In this document: piece by piece, positions 1-9,542 of the stretch
Position numbering within the stretch: position 1 is the stretch's first letter
Layout of the letters: every line of letters starts with the position of its first letter
From: Acrasis kona
Taxonomy: Eukaryota; Heterolobosea; Eutetramitea; Acrasida; Acrasidae
Direction: 5' to 3'
Length of the DNA stretch: 38,941 nt
Assembly: GCA_026419775.2 (NCBI GenBank)
Contig: JAOPGA020001355.1
Location: 1-38,941 of the forward strand
Translations under genes and position numbers: made by a program
The notes under the pieces: model-generated
Seen by the model: only the letters and a program-made list of their open reading frames with translations
Database searches by the model: none
What the model was told of the DNA's origin: nothing

Positions 1-3
1 AAC

Positions 4-270
4 TCAGACACATTCTTCGATATTAAAAATGATCTTGTTATCGTTACACACCTTAATCTGATTAACGATCCATGCATTGATGTTCAATTTAATCCGATAT
101 TTGATCCATAAAATGATATTTATTTTGCTACAAGATGTGATAATAATATTGATAGGATTTTCTGATCGATTTTTTGATCGATTTTTGATAGGTATAATGT
201 TCTGTGAACTGATTGTTACAATAATCGACGAAAATAGATCGGCCAGTTGATAAAACCCGATCAAAAACAC
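4..270 (-). CDS. Possible small ORF, 88 aa, unknown
   Basis: This is an open frame of 88 codons with an ATG start and its own stop near the left edge. The product is rich in Ile, Asn and Lys, and part of the length comes from a local repeat (two near-copies of GATCGATTTTTTGATCGATT around 160-190) that reads as a repeated Lys-Asn-Arg-Ser motif. I recognise no domain. It could be an exon of a gene lying further left, or a chance frame in AT-rich DNA. The C-terminal 20 codons look more gene-like than the middle. Confidence is low. Confidence 0.2.
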   Translation of the reverse strand: MFLIGFYQLADLFSSIIVTISSQNIIPIKNRSKNRSENPINIIITSCSKINIILWIKYRIKLNINAWIVNQIKVCNDNKIIFNIEECV

Positions 271-560
271 TTTCCAAAGTATTTACTTTTTTTATGATTA
301 TATTATGCTACTTTTAGTGATGGGTGTGTAAAATGTTGTAACCAATGTGACCGTTATTCCCCTGATTTCGTCGGGTGAAGCAATAAAATGGTATTAGAAG
401 TTTAACTGTTTAAGGAATATACTTAGTTTTGTTGCGCTGATATAGAGTTTCGGATCCTCCAATTCCATATTTTACTCTTTGACAGCTGTCTTGTGTCAAT
501 TTTCAATCACAAAGCCAACGGAACAAAAACAACAACTCAACAGGCCTTTCTTCAAGTCAC

Positions 561-2885
561 ATGAGTTCCCTATGGAGAGAAAATGAATTACCAAACTTTT
601 ATGAATATTCTGTGATCATAAGCTCTGGTTGTTCTGTTATCTTCTTGGTAATTCACATGGTCTTGTTTATCACTAGGCAGGTACTGCAATGTGGCGAGAC
701 AAGGATGATGAGCAAGTTAAGAAAAATGAAGTTGAATAAAAGTATTCATCTTGCAATGGATGACCATCACAGGAAAGAATTAAAGAAGAAGGATAAAGTT
801 TTGTGCAGGTCACTTGATGTTTTGTTCATATTCGAGAACTTATCATTGATGCTGTTCATGTTCTCTCTTGTTACATATTTAGTTGCGGCAGTAGCATTTA
901 ATTTCATAAATTGGGGCTACTCGTTTGGTTTTGGTATATTTTTAATCTTCTGTGTTGCGATCCACACATCAAGAGTGAGAAGAATTGCTCGTGATAAATT
1001 ATTAAGGAACTACAAAGATGTCACGAAGAGATTAAACGAGGAAGAGAATGAAAATCTGCAATTGACTGCTATGGAGAGGCCAAAAAACAGAAAGACCTTA
1101 ATAGATGCTGGTGATATTGACATTCTATCGCCAGAGAATGCTCACGCATCCACCATGTCAGACTTGAATAGAGAAAGAGGAGCCTCCATTATCAACTCAC
1201 CATTCACCAATACACCACCATCTAATTCACCAATACCGAATTCACCTGCATCAACCACAACAACTGATAATTTAATTGAACAACAAAATGAAAATGAATT
1301 CCGTTACAAGTACGAACACAAGGGATAGTAAGTTAAAATACTTTAACAGTACATTTTAACACTTTTAGTGGAAATTTAATAAAGTGTGGGGAGCCATTAG
1401 AGATTTATTTCCGTTCCATTCAACATGGTGCATTAAAAGGTTACAGACTTCCATTCTTTTTGGTATGGTTTGGAGTTACCATGGTTACAACATTCGTGCT
1501 TTCTGGTATTTTTTACGGAACATGTATTTGTGACCAACCACTTGCTTTCAATACCGCCTTTGTAAGGTACGTTAGTGGACCAGCTTGTCCAACAAATACC
1601 ATCTGCTCAGTCATCGCAATGTTACCAGAAGATCCAAGCACATCAATGATCATCAAATTCTATTCACAAGTATGTCAACATTGATTTTATTTTTACTAAC
1701 AATGACAAGAGTTTTCCTCGCGTGCCTTCCATTCATTACACCTCTAATACATCAACCACACCCACCACGATACCTTGTGATTTTTACGATCTAAACAAAG
1801 ACCTTGTGGAATTAGAAACACGTTACGTTTATACTTGTAATCTAATCAACTTGACACCAAGTACAACCTACTTCTTTTTCTTGACATATGAGATTCAAAC
1901 CATTGACTATCAAACCAACAGGACGAACGTGAACGGAACAATTGATTACAACAGAGTTACAACAGTTGTGAGGTTTAATGGAGTGAACAATAGGACTGCA
2001 AAATTCCAAACATTTTCTAATGCAACGAACCAAACCGTTTCCTTCATAACGGGAGGTGGTCAAGGAGCTTCAATGCTATCCCAAGAACTCATCAAGAAGG
2101 CGGCTGCTTTGAATCCAAGCTTCATTTCTATAGGCGGTGACATGAACTTTGATAATGGCATTTTGGCATGTTACAGAAGAATTTTAGGGGGAATAAATAA
2201 TATTGCTTCTTTTGCATTTGACTCTAGTGGGACGATGATACCGTTATTGACGGGTATCGGAGACCACGAATCTCTTTCTTATCGCTTTGGTCCTACGAAC
2301 ATTCTTAATTATTTATTGTTCTATTCACATCAGGTCAACTCTAATCATACCAATCGGACAACCTACCACGCACACAATCTTGGAGGTTGTTCTTTGCTTG
2401 TTCTTGATAGTAGTGTCTACACGCCACATTCTGATCAAGTCAATTTCATCCGATCTTCATGGAAAGGTTTGAATAAGACGAAAATGGCAATGTACCATGG
2501 CGCTCTGTATCCTTCTTCTCGTGACTTTGATAATTCAATCTCTTCTTTGGGACGTAAATATTGGGGACCAGAATTTGATTCTTTGCAAATGACAATGGGA
2601 TTTGAGAATCATGACCGAACGTTGAAAAGAACAAACGTCATAACCAATGGTGTTGTAGTGGATAATGGTAAAAAGGGCGTGGTTTATCTTGGAGACGGAA
2701 ATATGGGTGTTATCCCAAGAGATCTTGTTGCTGGAGATAAACAAAAATATTACTTGGCCCAAGCCTCTAAGGATTCTCATTTTTGGTCAGTGAGGTGTAG
2801 TTTGGCAGGAGGGGTTACTGCACAGGCCATAGGAGTAAGTGGTGATGTATTGGATAGTGTTTCCAGACCGTCACAACATCTTTAA
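561..2885 (+). CDS. Membrane protein with purple-acid-phosphatase-like ectodomain, 3 exons
   Basis: Exons are 561-1327, 1369-1669 and 1710-2885. The two introns are 41 and 40 nt (GTAAGT...TTTTAG and GTATGT...ACAAG), and joining them keeps one frame of 747 codons. The N-terminal third has three hydrophobic spans (about residues 14-36, 86-112 and 118-135), then a charged Ser/Thr/Pro/Asn-rich loop. A fourth span lies near residue 290. The rest should be extracellular or lumenal and carries many N-x-S/T sites (NRT, NGT, NAT, NQT). From about residue 480 it follows the metallophosphoesterase/purple acid phosphatase order: GGD, GIGDHE, AMYHG and ENHD. Compared with the family's GDxG, GNHE and GHxH motifs, the first aspartate is missing, GNHE is GDHE and the last motif is ENHD, so full catalytic activity is doubtful. 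The fold call is from motif order only. Confidence 0.72.
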
Positions 2886-3117
2886 CTTGTGTTAATAAAA
2901 TCTAGATGTTTTTTTAATAATCATCTCATGAAATTTACAATCCGTGCAGCATGACTTTCGCACATCGTTTTATTATTTGTTGGGGTCGGTTCGTGACTAT
3001 TTTACTTTTTTTAGTTGATTGTAATAATAGATTCCTCTACAAGAGAATTTCCAATCGACTGAATCTCTACGAGTTATTCTTTTTTTATAGAGAAACACAG
3101 ACTGGCAAGTTTCTGAA

Positions 3118-4767
3118 ATGATAGCACACATTATTTGGCTATTGAGTTTCCCATTCTCAGTATTCTTATATCTTTATAACCAGCTCGCTCTTCCATTCTA
3201 TTTCATGCTAGGCACCATCAGTTCAGACAATTTTCATCGCGACCACAACTTGAGCCCTATACAAGACGAAATAAGTGATAACTTACTTGAACATGACGAA
3301 ACCACCTCGAATCTGCCTGAAGACTTTCCACGTGGAATTTTCCTCAGAATAGGCCCCAACCAGCAATTTAGGCCGAGAGGAAGGCATCACTGGTTTGACG
3401 GTGACGGGATGATACATGCAGTTACCTTTTTAAAAAATAACACGGTGAGGTACACTAACAAGTACGTGCGCACAGAAAAGTACAACCTAGAACATTTATT
3501 TGGAAGAAGCATCATTCACGGAATGTTGGATTGTGTTAATCCCATTCGTCACATTGACATGCTATTCATGAGGCTTGTATACGGTGTGCCCATAAAGAAC
3601 TACCAAGCCAACACTGCAAACACCTCTATTGTTTATCATGCCAAAAGTTGTTACGCAAGTGTTGAAAATTGTTTACCCTACGAAATAGAACTACCTACCT
3701 TGCGAACGATAGGTTTGAGGGACATGGGTTCTAAATACACACAGTCTAGTTTTACAGCACATCCAAAAGTAGATGTCAATACTGGTGAGTTGATTGGTTT
3801 CAACTATAACGCAGTCAAACCCTTTCTGAGTTATCACATATTTGACAGATTTGGGACACTTGTTCACACTACTCCCATCTCTGAAGCACCGCATGCCACC
3901 ATGATGCATGATTTTGCCATTACAAAAAATTACAGTTTATTTATATTTGGATCTGTGGTACTTGATGTATGGAGGGCAGTGGCTGGCATACCGTTCCTAT
4001 ACTTTAACAAACATTTGCCGACAAAAATCGCCATCATCAAAAGATATCATCAGGATGGAATAGACCCAATCAGGTGGTTCACTTTCAAGCCTGGTCATGT
4101 ATTCCACATTGCCAATGCATATGAGGATCAAAATGAAATTATCATGCATTGTTGTAGAATGGACGAATTCAAGCTCAATCTACTTCCAAAGAAGGGCGCG
4201 AGCATGGACGTTGTGGAAGCTGGTGCAAAGTTTTACGAATATAAAATGAACCTCGCTTCGGGAGAATCTCAAGAAAGATACCTAACTTTTAAAAATCAAG
4301 ATGCAAAAGACGCTGTACCTGAAGTGATATTATGTGAATTTCCAATCATTAATTCGAATCGCGTAGGAAGGCCCTATCAATATTGTTGGGTAGCCAGAAC
4401 TCCACGTGATGGTCAAGTGAGCGATGCAATTGTAAAATTGAATGTTAAAAATTGTACATACAAGGAATATTACTTTGGCTGCGAAAACAAGAGAGCCGGT
4501 GAATGGATACATGTACCTTCGGAGAGATTTGATGCCAAAGAGGATGATGGTTATACGTTGAATTTTCTCTACAATGAGAAGAACAACACGAGTACTTTGG
4601 AAATTTTGGATTCCAGTACACTTTGCAAAGACTCAATTGTGAGATTTAATTGTCCTAGAAGAGTTCCCTATGGCTTTCATGGAGCGTTTGTACCAGAACG
4701 GGAGTACAACCCTGTCCGCATCGAATCCCCAACAGCAGGTCCTCCTGGCTCTCCAACTTTCTTGTAA
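3118..4767 (+). CDS. Carotenoid cleavage oxygenase (CCO/RPE65 family), 549 aa
   Basis: This is a single-exon gene for a non-haem iron oxygenase that would split a polyene or stilbene double bond with O2. The diagnostic family start is present (LPEDFPRGIFLRIGPNQ, then HWFDGDGMIHAV). The four iron-binding histidines are recognisable in order: in TAHPK (about residue 218), MMHDF (about 262), VFHIANAYE (about 330) and GFHGAFV near the C-terminus (about 520). The family seven-blade propeller length of 500-550 aa is matched. The first about 30 residues are hydrophobic (IIWLLSFPFSVFLYLY, then LALPFYFML), which suggests a signal anchor or membrane-docking hairpin. An AATAAA lies about 30 nt past the stop. 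The substrate cannot be told from sequence alone. Confidence 0.93.
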   Translation: MIAHIIWLLSFPFSVFLYLYNQLALPFYFMLGTISSDNFHRDHNLSPIQDEISDNLLEHDETTSNLPEDFPRGIFLRIGPNQQFRPRGRHHWFDGDGMIHAVTFLKNNTVRYTNKYVRTEKYNLEHLFGRSIIHGMLDCVNPIRHIDMLFMRLVYGVPIKNYQANTANTSIVYHAKSCYASVENCLPYEIELPTLRTIGLRDMGSKYTQSSFTAHPKVDVNTGELIGFNYNAVKPFLSYHIFDRFGTLVHTTPISEAPHATMMHDFAITKNYSLFIFGSVVLDVWRAVAGIPFLYFNKHLPTKIAIIKRYHQDGIDPIRWFTFKPGHVFHIANAYEDQNEIIMHCCRMDEFKLNLLPKKGASMDVVEAGAKFYEYKMNLASGESQERYLTFKNQDAKDAVPEVILCEFPIINSNRVGRPYQYCWVARTPRDGQVSDAIVKLNVKNCTYKEYYFGCENKRAGEWIHVPSERFDAKEDDGYTLNFLYNEKNNTSTLEILDSSTLCKDSIVRFNCPRRVPYGFHGAFVPEREYNPVRIESPTAGPPGSPTFL

Positions 4768-4828
4768 GCGAATTGTAAAAACCTCTGATTGATTGTTAAT
4801 AAATTAAAATTATTGTCATGACCTATTA

Positions 4829-4999
4829 TTATTCATCGTCAGTTGGTATCATAGTGCCTTTTACTCGAATTGGAGTCACGTCATTTAAATTTAATAGAAA
4901 CGATGTATTTATTTGAATGTTTAACAGTAACCCGATATCATCCTCATGCACTTCTATGTTTCCATTGACAATAAAGTTGTCTACATAGGTTGTCTATTT
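4829..4999 (-). other. Orphan coding-like stretch on minus strand
   Basis: Reading right to left there is an open frame of about 56 codons ending in Asp-Asp-Glu-stop at 4829. It contains gene-like runs (IEVHEDDIGLLLNIQ, LNDVTPIRVKGTMIPTDDE) but no usable ATG. A splice-acceptor-like TTACAAATAG sits just before it at about 5000. A partner exon would have to lie inside or beyond the rhodanese gene on the opposite strand, and I found none. It may be a relic 3' exon or chance. It does occupy the gap between the oxygenase and the rhodanese. Confidence 0.25.
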
Positions 5000-5004
5000 G
5001 TAAT

Positions 5005-5497
5005 ATGCTCAAAAGAATAGTCAACAACGCGAGACCTCCAAGAAGATTTTATAGCAGCATCATAGATAAGAAAAATCTACAAGAACTGATAAAAAAAGAG
5101 CCTAATGACTTTACATTAATCGATGTAAGAAAAATCAATGAAGTTACTGGAGTGTTTCCACTCATCAAACCTGCCATTAACATTCCCTGTACATCTTTAT
5201 TATTAATTTTCTAACTATTTATAGTGGATGAACTCTCTAGTGCATTTAGCCTTGACCCCGTTGCTTTCAAAGCGAAATATAATACCAACAAGCCAACAAA
5301 AGAAGATAACGTTATTTTGTACTGCAAAATTGGCCTCGACTCCGAATACGGGCAAAAGGAGCTGGACAGTCTCGGTTATAAAAAGTAAGTCTTCATGTGA
5401 TTTATAAAATAACATTTAAAGTTCAAAGTACTACAAAGGATCAGCCATGGATTGGTACTCAAGCGACGCAGATTTTGCCAAGTGTTGTGGAAACTGA
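5005..5497 (+). CDS. Single-domain rhodanese (sulfurtransferase), likely mitochondrial, 3 exons
   Basis: Exons are 5005-5188, 5225-5384 and 5422-5497. The introns are 36 and 37 nt (GTACAT...TTATAG and GTAAGT...TTAAAG), and both preserve frame. I start at the ATG at 5005, since the open frame before it has no ATG. The N-terminus (MLKRIVNNARPPRRFYSS) is basic, free of acids and looks like a mitochondrial targeting peptide. The rest is one rhodanese domain: FTLIDVRKINEV (CH2A-like), the active-site loop VILYCKIGLDS with the persulfide-accepting Cys, and the terminal LGYKNSKYYKGSAMDW block. It resembles the TSTD/Rdl small proteins that move sulfur from thiosulfate or glutathione persulfide. The product is about 139 aa. 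It ends about 105 bp from a convergent minus gene. Confidence 0.88.
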
Positions 5498-5602
5498 TTT
5501 TAAGTTAAATTTATCATGATTTTCGTACACAATTGATTTCCTGTCAATTATAATCATAAACTTAATTTTATTGTCATCTCTACAACTTCTACTGCAAGAG
5601 GC

Positions 5603-6022
5603 TTAAAAAATCTCTTCTATAAAAGTCACTGCTTCATTAATGTCCTGAAAAACTTCACCTGCACAAACTAACCCCATCTGAGATGTTGTTATTTTAAATG
5701 TCAACAGCACATCATTGTTTAAGCAGTGGAGCAGAACAATGGGCGATTTCATTTTTTCAAAAGTAATGACAAGGGGTATGTTTGACGAAAACTCCTCATT
5801 ATAAACTTTACTTTTTAATCTGCTTATGATGTCTTCGGTATTTGATAAATTCTCAAAGTCTCTGTGCTTTTTGATTACACTTTGAAACAATGAGTCTCTA
5901 AACTTCCTAGCCTTCATGCTCTTTTGTATTTTGGTTATTCTATGTTGTGTTTGATAGGTTTGATCCACAAATGTAATTGGTTGTGCTGGGTGCTGGTGCT
6001 CTTGGGGTGTTGAGGAGTGCAT
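5603..6022 (-). CDS. Hypothetical protein, 139 aa
   Basis: An unrecognised single ORF with good codon use and an ATG start. The first 35 residues are Gln/His/Pro-rich and look disordered. Residues about 36-80 are basic and helical (RKFRDSLFQSVIKKHRD, then SNTEDIISRLKSKVY). The last 55 form an alternating hydrophobic pattern that could be a small alpha/beta domain, ending FQDINEAVTFIEEIF. A strong donor/acceptor pair on the same strand (GTAAGTACG near 6160, CCACAG near 6112) lies upstream and may be a 5'-UTR intron. I assign no function. It converges on the rhodanese gene. Confidence 0.55.
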   Translation of the reverse strand: MHSSTPQEHQHPAQPITFVDQTYQTQHRITKIQKSMKARKFRDSLFQSVIKKHRDFENLSNTEDIISRLKSKVYNEEFSSNIPLVITFEKMKSPIVLLHCLNNDVLLTFKITTSQMGLVCAGEVFQDINEAVTFIEEIF

Positions 6023-6183
6023 TCTTATTTTCTATAAATTAAACAAAACTTATGCTCAGAACATCTCCAATATAATTATTGTTCTGCTGGATTGGTGTTG
6101 GTTGCTTCTGTGGAAGGATATTGTAAATTATTACTTCGCGGAGTTACACTCGTACTTACTTTTTATCACGGAATTGTTATTTA

Positions 6184-6615
6184 TTATGATGAAGTATTAT
6201 TACAGGTTTTGCCTATGTCCTCAAATTTATTGCTCAAATCAGTCTCGTGCTTTTCCACATCTTTTTTAGAGTCAATCACTTGTGAAACATCGATTAGACC
6301 TTGGTCCGTTGTTTTCGTGGAACTTCCAGTAAAAAATAATTCTCCATCTATAACACCTATTAAAGACTCAGGTACACTCAATCCTCCTTTTATTAAACCC
6401 TCTTTCTTTTCTTGATGCTTTTCGTTTGGTAGATTATTTGGATTCATAGATATCGTAGTCCCTTCTTTGTTGTCTGCTATGACCTCCCATGCCCCCTCAT
6501 GCTTCTCCTCATGGGTAAGATTATGTAAAGATCCGTTTTCTTCAACAAGCTCGTAAGTGTTGTCATCGTACAAAACTACTTTATATCGATCGTGCGTGAA
6601 TGTGAGACCTTGCAT
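6184..6615 (-). CDS. Hypothetical acidic protein, 143 aa
   Basis: The ATG at 6615 opens a 143-codon frame. The first 25 residues look like a small beta-rich unit (LTFTHDRYKVVLYDDNTYELVEE). The rest is charged, Asp/Glu/Lys-rich and low in hydrophobics, so it is probably disordered, apart from a short hydrophobic patch (SLIGVIDGELFFTG). No family is recognised. The 3' end is uncertain: a GT lies in the last codons and an acceptor downstream, but splicing there would only replace the final few residues. It shares a 62-bp divergent intergenic region with the EndoU gene. Confidence 0.45.
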   Translation of the reverse strand: MQGLTFTHDRYKVVLYDDNTYELVEENGSLHNLTHEEKHEGAWEVIADNKEGTTISMNPNNLPNEKHQEKKEGLIKGGLSVPESLIGVIDGELFFTGSSTKTTDQGLIDVSQVIDSKKDVEKHETDLSNKFEDIGKTCNNTSS

Positions 6616-6677
6616 TATTGTTTATAAATAGATGGATTGATTCAATCGCGACAATTCTCCCCACTTCGCACATCAAA
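6616..6677. promoter_or_regulatory. Compact divergent promoter region (62 bp)
   Basis: Only 62 bp separate the start codons of the 143-aa minus gene and the plus-strand EndoU gene. It includes a TATA-like TTTATAAATAG near 6620. Both promoters and both 5' UTRs must fit here or extend into the neighbouring genes. This is inferred from spacing; no mapped start site is available. Confidence 0.4.
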
Positions 6678-7900
6678 ATGAGTAACAAAAAGCAGACTCA
6701 TACAACTTTGCACACTACAAACAAACACGTAAATACCCAGGTAAAAACTGATTATCAACAGAAGCCACCCATCGAGGCAGTTTTACATAATGCAACAAAA
6801 GCCGAGAAGGAACAGATTGAAAACATTTTCGACGAAATTTGGAAGGCTGATAAGTCAAGAATCCAGGCTTTCCATGAAAAGAGATTTCCAAAGGACTGCT
6901 ATGGAAAATTTGTTGTCAAAGTTTGCGACGCACCGAGGAACTCTAGATATGGCGCTGCACGTGATCATAACCTTTTAAAGCTCTACAGGTGGGATGTAAA
7001 TAAGCAGCAGTATGTAGTGTCCAACAACAGAGAATTGATGAACGACCCTGATTACAAATCGTACAAGCTAATTTATGATTTATTCGGTAACAATTCAACC
7101 AAACCATTCTAAATAACTCTTGTAGATAATTACAATTCTGACGACACGAAACCAGAAATCAACACTAAACAAGAGAACCAGGAGATATTAGACCTCTTAA
7201 ACCACGCTGTGGATAGTGGTCCAGTGAGAAAGGCGGCCTCTTATTTGAACAAGAAATATTCAAAGTCAAACGTCATCGAGGCAGAAGATCGAGATAGCTT
7301 CACAGATAGAATAAAATTCAGAAACAAGATTAAGAAGATTTGGTTCGACCAATATGACTGGGGTCAGATGAGATCACTTTCTGGCTTTGAACATACTTTT
7401 GTCGGAGAGAGAAGAAACAATCAAGTTACAGGATATCACTTCTGGTACAAGTATCTTGTTGATGACTCAAAAGGTAAGAAGATAAGGATTCATTTTTAAC
7501 GCGTTAAGACAACGCTTTAGGATCCGATTGTATTGATTTCAACAGAAGGTTGGACGACGCATCAACAGATGACTTTATATCCATCAGCTTTTCTCAACTT
7601 TTCGACACGGACGGAGATGGTGTTTTGGAACGTAACGGAGACGATCAGAGCGGAACAAAATCGATGGGATCCTTCTTTGTTGGTTGCTCTGCTGAGTGTG
7701 TAATTGCAATGGGTTTGATCGCCTATTATGAGAACAAAGTACATTTTAGACAGAGAAGGAACTTGTCAAATGACACCGGGTTAGATGATGAGGGTATCTC
7801 TGCAATTATAAACGGATCCGACTATAAATTATCCATGCACAGAGGAGGCCCTAAATTCCAACACTGCAGGACATTCTTTCCCCAAAGGCACAGACAATAA
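6678..7900 (+). CDS. EndoU (XendoU-type) uridylate-specific endoribonuclease, 3 exons
   Basis: Exons are 6678-7086, 7126-7473 and 7521-7900, with introns of 39 and 47 nt that keep frame (378 aa). The ATG at 6678 is chosen because the frame upstream has no ATG. EndoU enzymes cut RNA at uridines and leave 2',3'-cyclic phosphate ends. The family core is clear: SGFEHTFVGE (first catalytic His with flanking acids), GYHFWYKYLVDD (second His), and GTKSMGSFFVGCSAE, which supplies the catalytic Lys and the conserved GSFF-G-S-E block. The C-terminal part ends near CRTFFPQ. No signal peptide is seen, so a cytosolic or nuclear form is more likely than the secreted animal type. The AATAAA overlaps the stop codon, and the convergent METTL26-like gene ends 20 bp away. 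Confidence 0.9.
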
Positions 7901-7920
7901 ATTTGTATTCATGTTGACAA

Positions 7921-8538
7921 TTATTCTTTATTTTTTTTCCATACCAATAATAAGTTGTTGGCTGGCATTTGAATTTTATTGACAAGGTACAGATTATTTT
8001 TTTCTGCCTCCTTTTCCAAGTCTCCAACATCTCTGATACCGTACAAAGGATTACTTCTTTTGAGTGATTGATCAAAGTGGAAATTACCTTCGGAGGTGAA
8101 CTGTTGATCTACGTTGAAAGGTCCATAAGTGAATAGAAAACCGTCATGCGACAAAAATCTTGAAGCGTTTTTGAAGAGTCCCTCTGTACAGCACCAGGGG
8201 CTAATGTGTGTCATATTTATATTAATAATGGCCAAAATATCGTCGCCCCACTGAGCGTCAGCATTTGTTTTGGATACGTCAATTGATAATGCCGGCTTTA
8301 CGTTGTCTAAATCTTTCGAGTATTGTGATATGCTGTTGCTTGTTTCGAGTGTCAAATTGTACTCAGAGGGTTGAAAGGTCACACCTGGAAATGTTCTCGC
8401 AAAATGTGAAATATGTTGCCCACTACCAGAGGATATCTCCAATACTAATCTACCTTTGTGCTCTTCATTTGATATAAATCTCTTCAGTTCCGTGACAATA
8501 GGCTCTTTGTTGCGGTCTGCTGATGGAGAGAACAACAT
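7921..8538 (-). CDS. METTL26/DUF938 (UPF0585) SAM-dependent methyltransferase-like protein, 205 aa
   Basis: Full length for the family. The N-terminus LFSPSADRNKEPI matches the typical A-A-x-R-N-K-x-P-I start. The SAM-binding loop is LVLEISSGSGQHISHFA, followed by FQPSEYN and, later, the family blocks MTHISPWCCTEGLF, FLFTYGPFNVD and GIRDVGDLE. It should have a seven-strand Rossmann methyltransferase fold; the substrate of this family is not established. The gene is single-exon. An AATAAA in the minus-strand sense lies within the last codons, so the 3' UTR is very short and overlaps that of the convergent EndoU gene. Confidence 0.9.
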   Translation of the reverse strand: MLFSPSADRNKEPIVTELKRFISNEEHKGRLVLEISSGSGQHISHFARTFPGVTFQPSEYNLTLETSNSISQYSKDLDNVKPALSIDVSKTNADAQWGDDILAIININMTHISPWCCTEGLFKNASRFLSHDGFLFTYGPFNVDQQFTSEGNFHFDQSLKRSNPLYGIRDVGDLEKEAEKNNLYLVNKIQMPANNLLLVWKKNKE

Positions 8539-8819
8539 ATTTTCTAACTTTTTGTAATTCCATCATCAAAACATTGTAGTTTGCTAAATAGAATAACTAT
8601 CTGATGTTATAATTGTTTTAAGTTTTTACAACCAAGTGAGGATCAAGACAATAACTCGGAGCAAAATCAAAATCATTACCCCGAGGTAGTTCAGGAACTT
8701 TATCATAATGGAGATTATTGTAATCAATCATCCAATGAATTACCAACACACGTCAGGGATTTTGGATAAATAGGTTGTCGGTGGAACATTATCGTCAACC
8801 CAATCCAAGAAATCAAACA
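8539..8819. other. Divergent intergenic region with an orphan plus-strand open stretch
   Basis: This 281-bp gap lies between the methyltransferase start and the trefoil gene start. At about 8629-8769 the plus strand has a 46-codon open stretch without ATG whose codon use looks genic (EDQDNNSEQNQNHYPEVV, NGDYCNQSSNELPTHVRDFG-stop). It is preceded by a pyrimidine-rich TTTTAAG acceptor-like site. No upstream exon of workable intron length was found. It may be a relic exon, or part of a 5' transcript of the trefoil gene. Confidence 0.25.
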
Positions 8820-9512
8820 ATGGTCTTCGCTTACCTTTCATCATCCAACGGTGTACTCTCAGTTTCTCCCCAAGGAGAGGTTAAGAACTCACCAAACAGA
8901 GATTCCTGGGAAGTTGTAAATGTTCATTTCCTCCAGAATGGAAAGGTAGCCTTGAAGACCGCCCACGGCCAGTTCTTATCTGACCAACAAGGACGTATTG
9001 CCGTTGCACCACACCTTAATGAGTGGGAGCAATGGATTCTTGAGGACAAAGGTAATGGACAGGCTGCTTTCAGATCATGGCGTGGACAATACTTGTCATT
9101 GGACAACGGTCAGTGCAAGACCACTCCACACTGTGATGCTTGGGAGAGGTTCAATGTTGAGTTCAAGAAGATTTATTTGAGAGGACACCACGGACACCAC
9201 GTAACATCTGACCCAAATGGTATCGTACAAGGAACACCAAACAGAAACGTCTGGGAGCAATACACACCAGTTTTATCTCAAGGAAAGATCGCTTTGAGAG
9301 ATCACCACGGTAAATTCTTGAGCGCAAGCAACAACGGAACCTTCACCACCGCACCCCACCTCAACGAATGGGAAAGATTCCAACCAATCCAACGTGGAGA
9401 TCAAGTTGCTTTCAGAACCCACCACGGTCAACAAATTTGCCAACAACCACAAGGACACTTGCTCGGTTCACCCAACCTTGACGCCTGGGAGTTGTTCCAT
9501 GTATCTCATTAA
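8820..9512 (+). CDS. Fascin-like double beta-trefoil protein, 230 aa
   Basis: The protein is six imperfect repeats of about 38 residues, which is two beta-trefoils of three lobes each. Each repeat ends in a signature such as RDSWE, LNEWE, CDAWE, RNVWE or LDAWE, and carries a G-x-x-L/V S turn (GQFLSDQQG, GQYLSLDNG, GKFLSASNNG). This is the fascin/hisactophilin-type trefoil pattern. Many His residues (GHHGHHV, DHHGKF, THHGQQ) recall pH-sensing hisactophilin, an actin-binding trefoil. An actin or membrane role is inference. I start at the ATG at 8820 in an A-rich context; the frame is open 15 codons upstream without ATG. No signal peptide. The stop is followed at once by an AATAAA. Codon use is strongly biased, suggesting high expression. 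Confidence 0.82.
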   Translation: MVFAYLSSSNGVLSVSPQGEVKNSPNRDSWEVVNVHFLQNGKVALKTAHGQFLSDQQGRIAVAPHLNEWEQWILEDKGNGQAAFRSWRGQYLSLDNGQCKTTPHCDAWERFNVEFKKIYLRGHHGHHVTSDPNGIVQGTPNRNVWEQYTPVLSQGKIALRDHHGKFLSASNNGTFTTAPHLNEWERFQPIQRGDQVAFRTHHGQQICQQPQGHLLGSPNLDAWELFHVSH

Positions 9513-9542
9513 ATAAAAGACCTTTTTGTAATCATACTCTAT

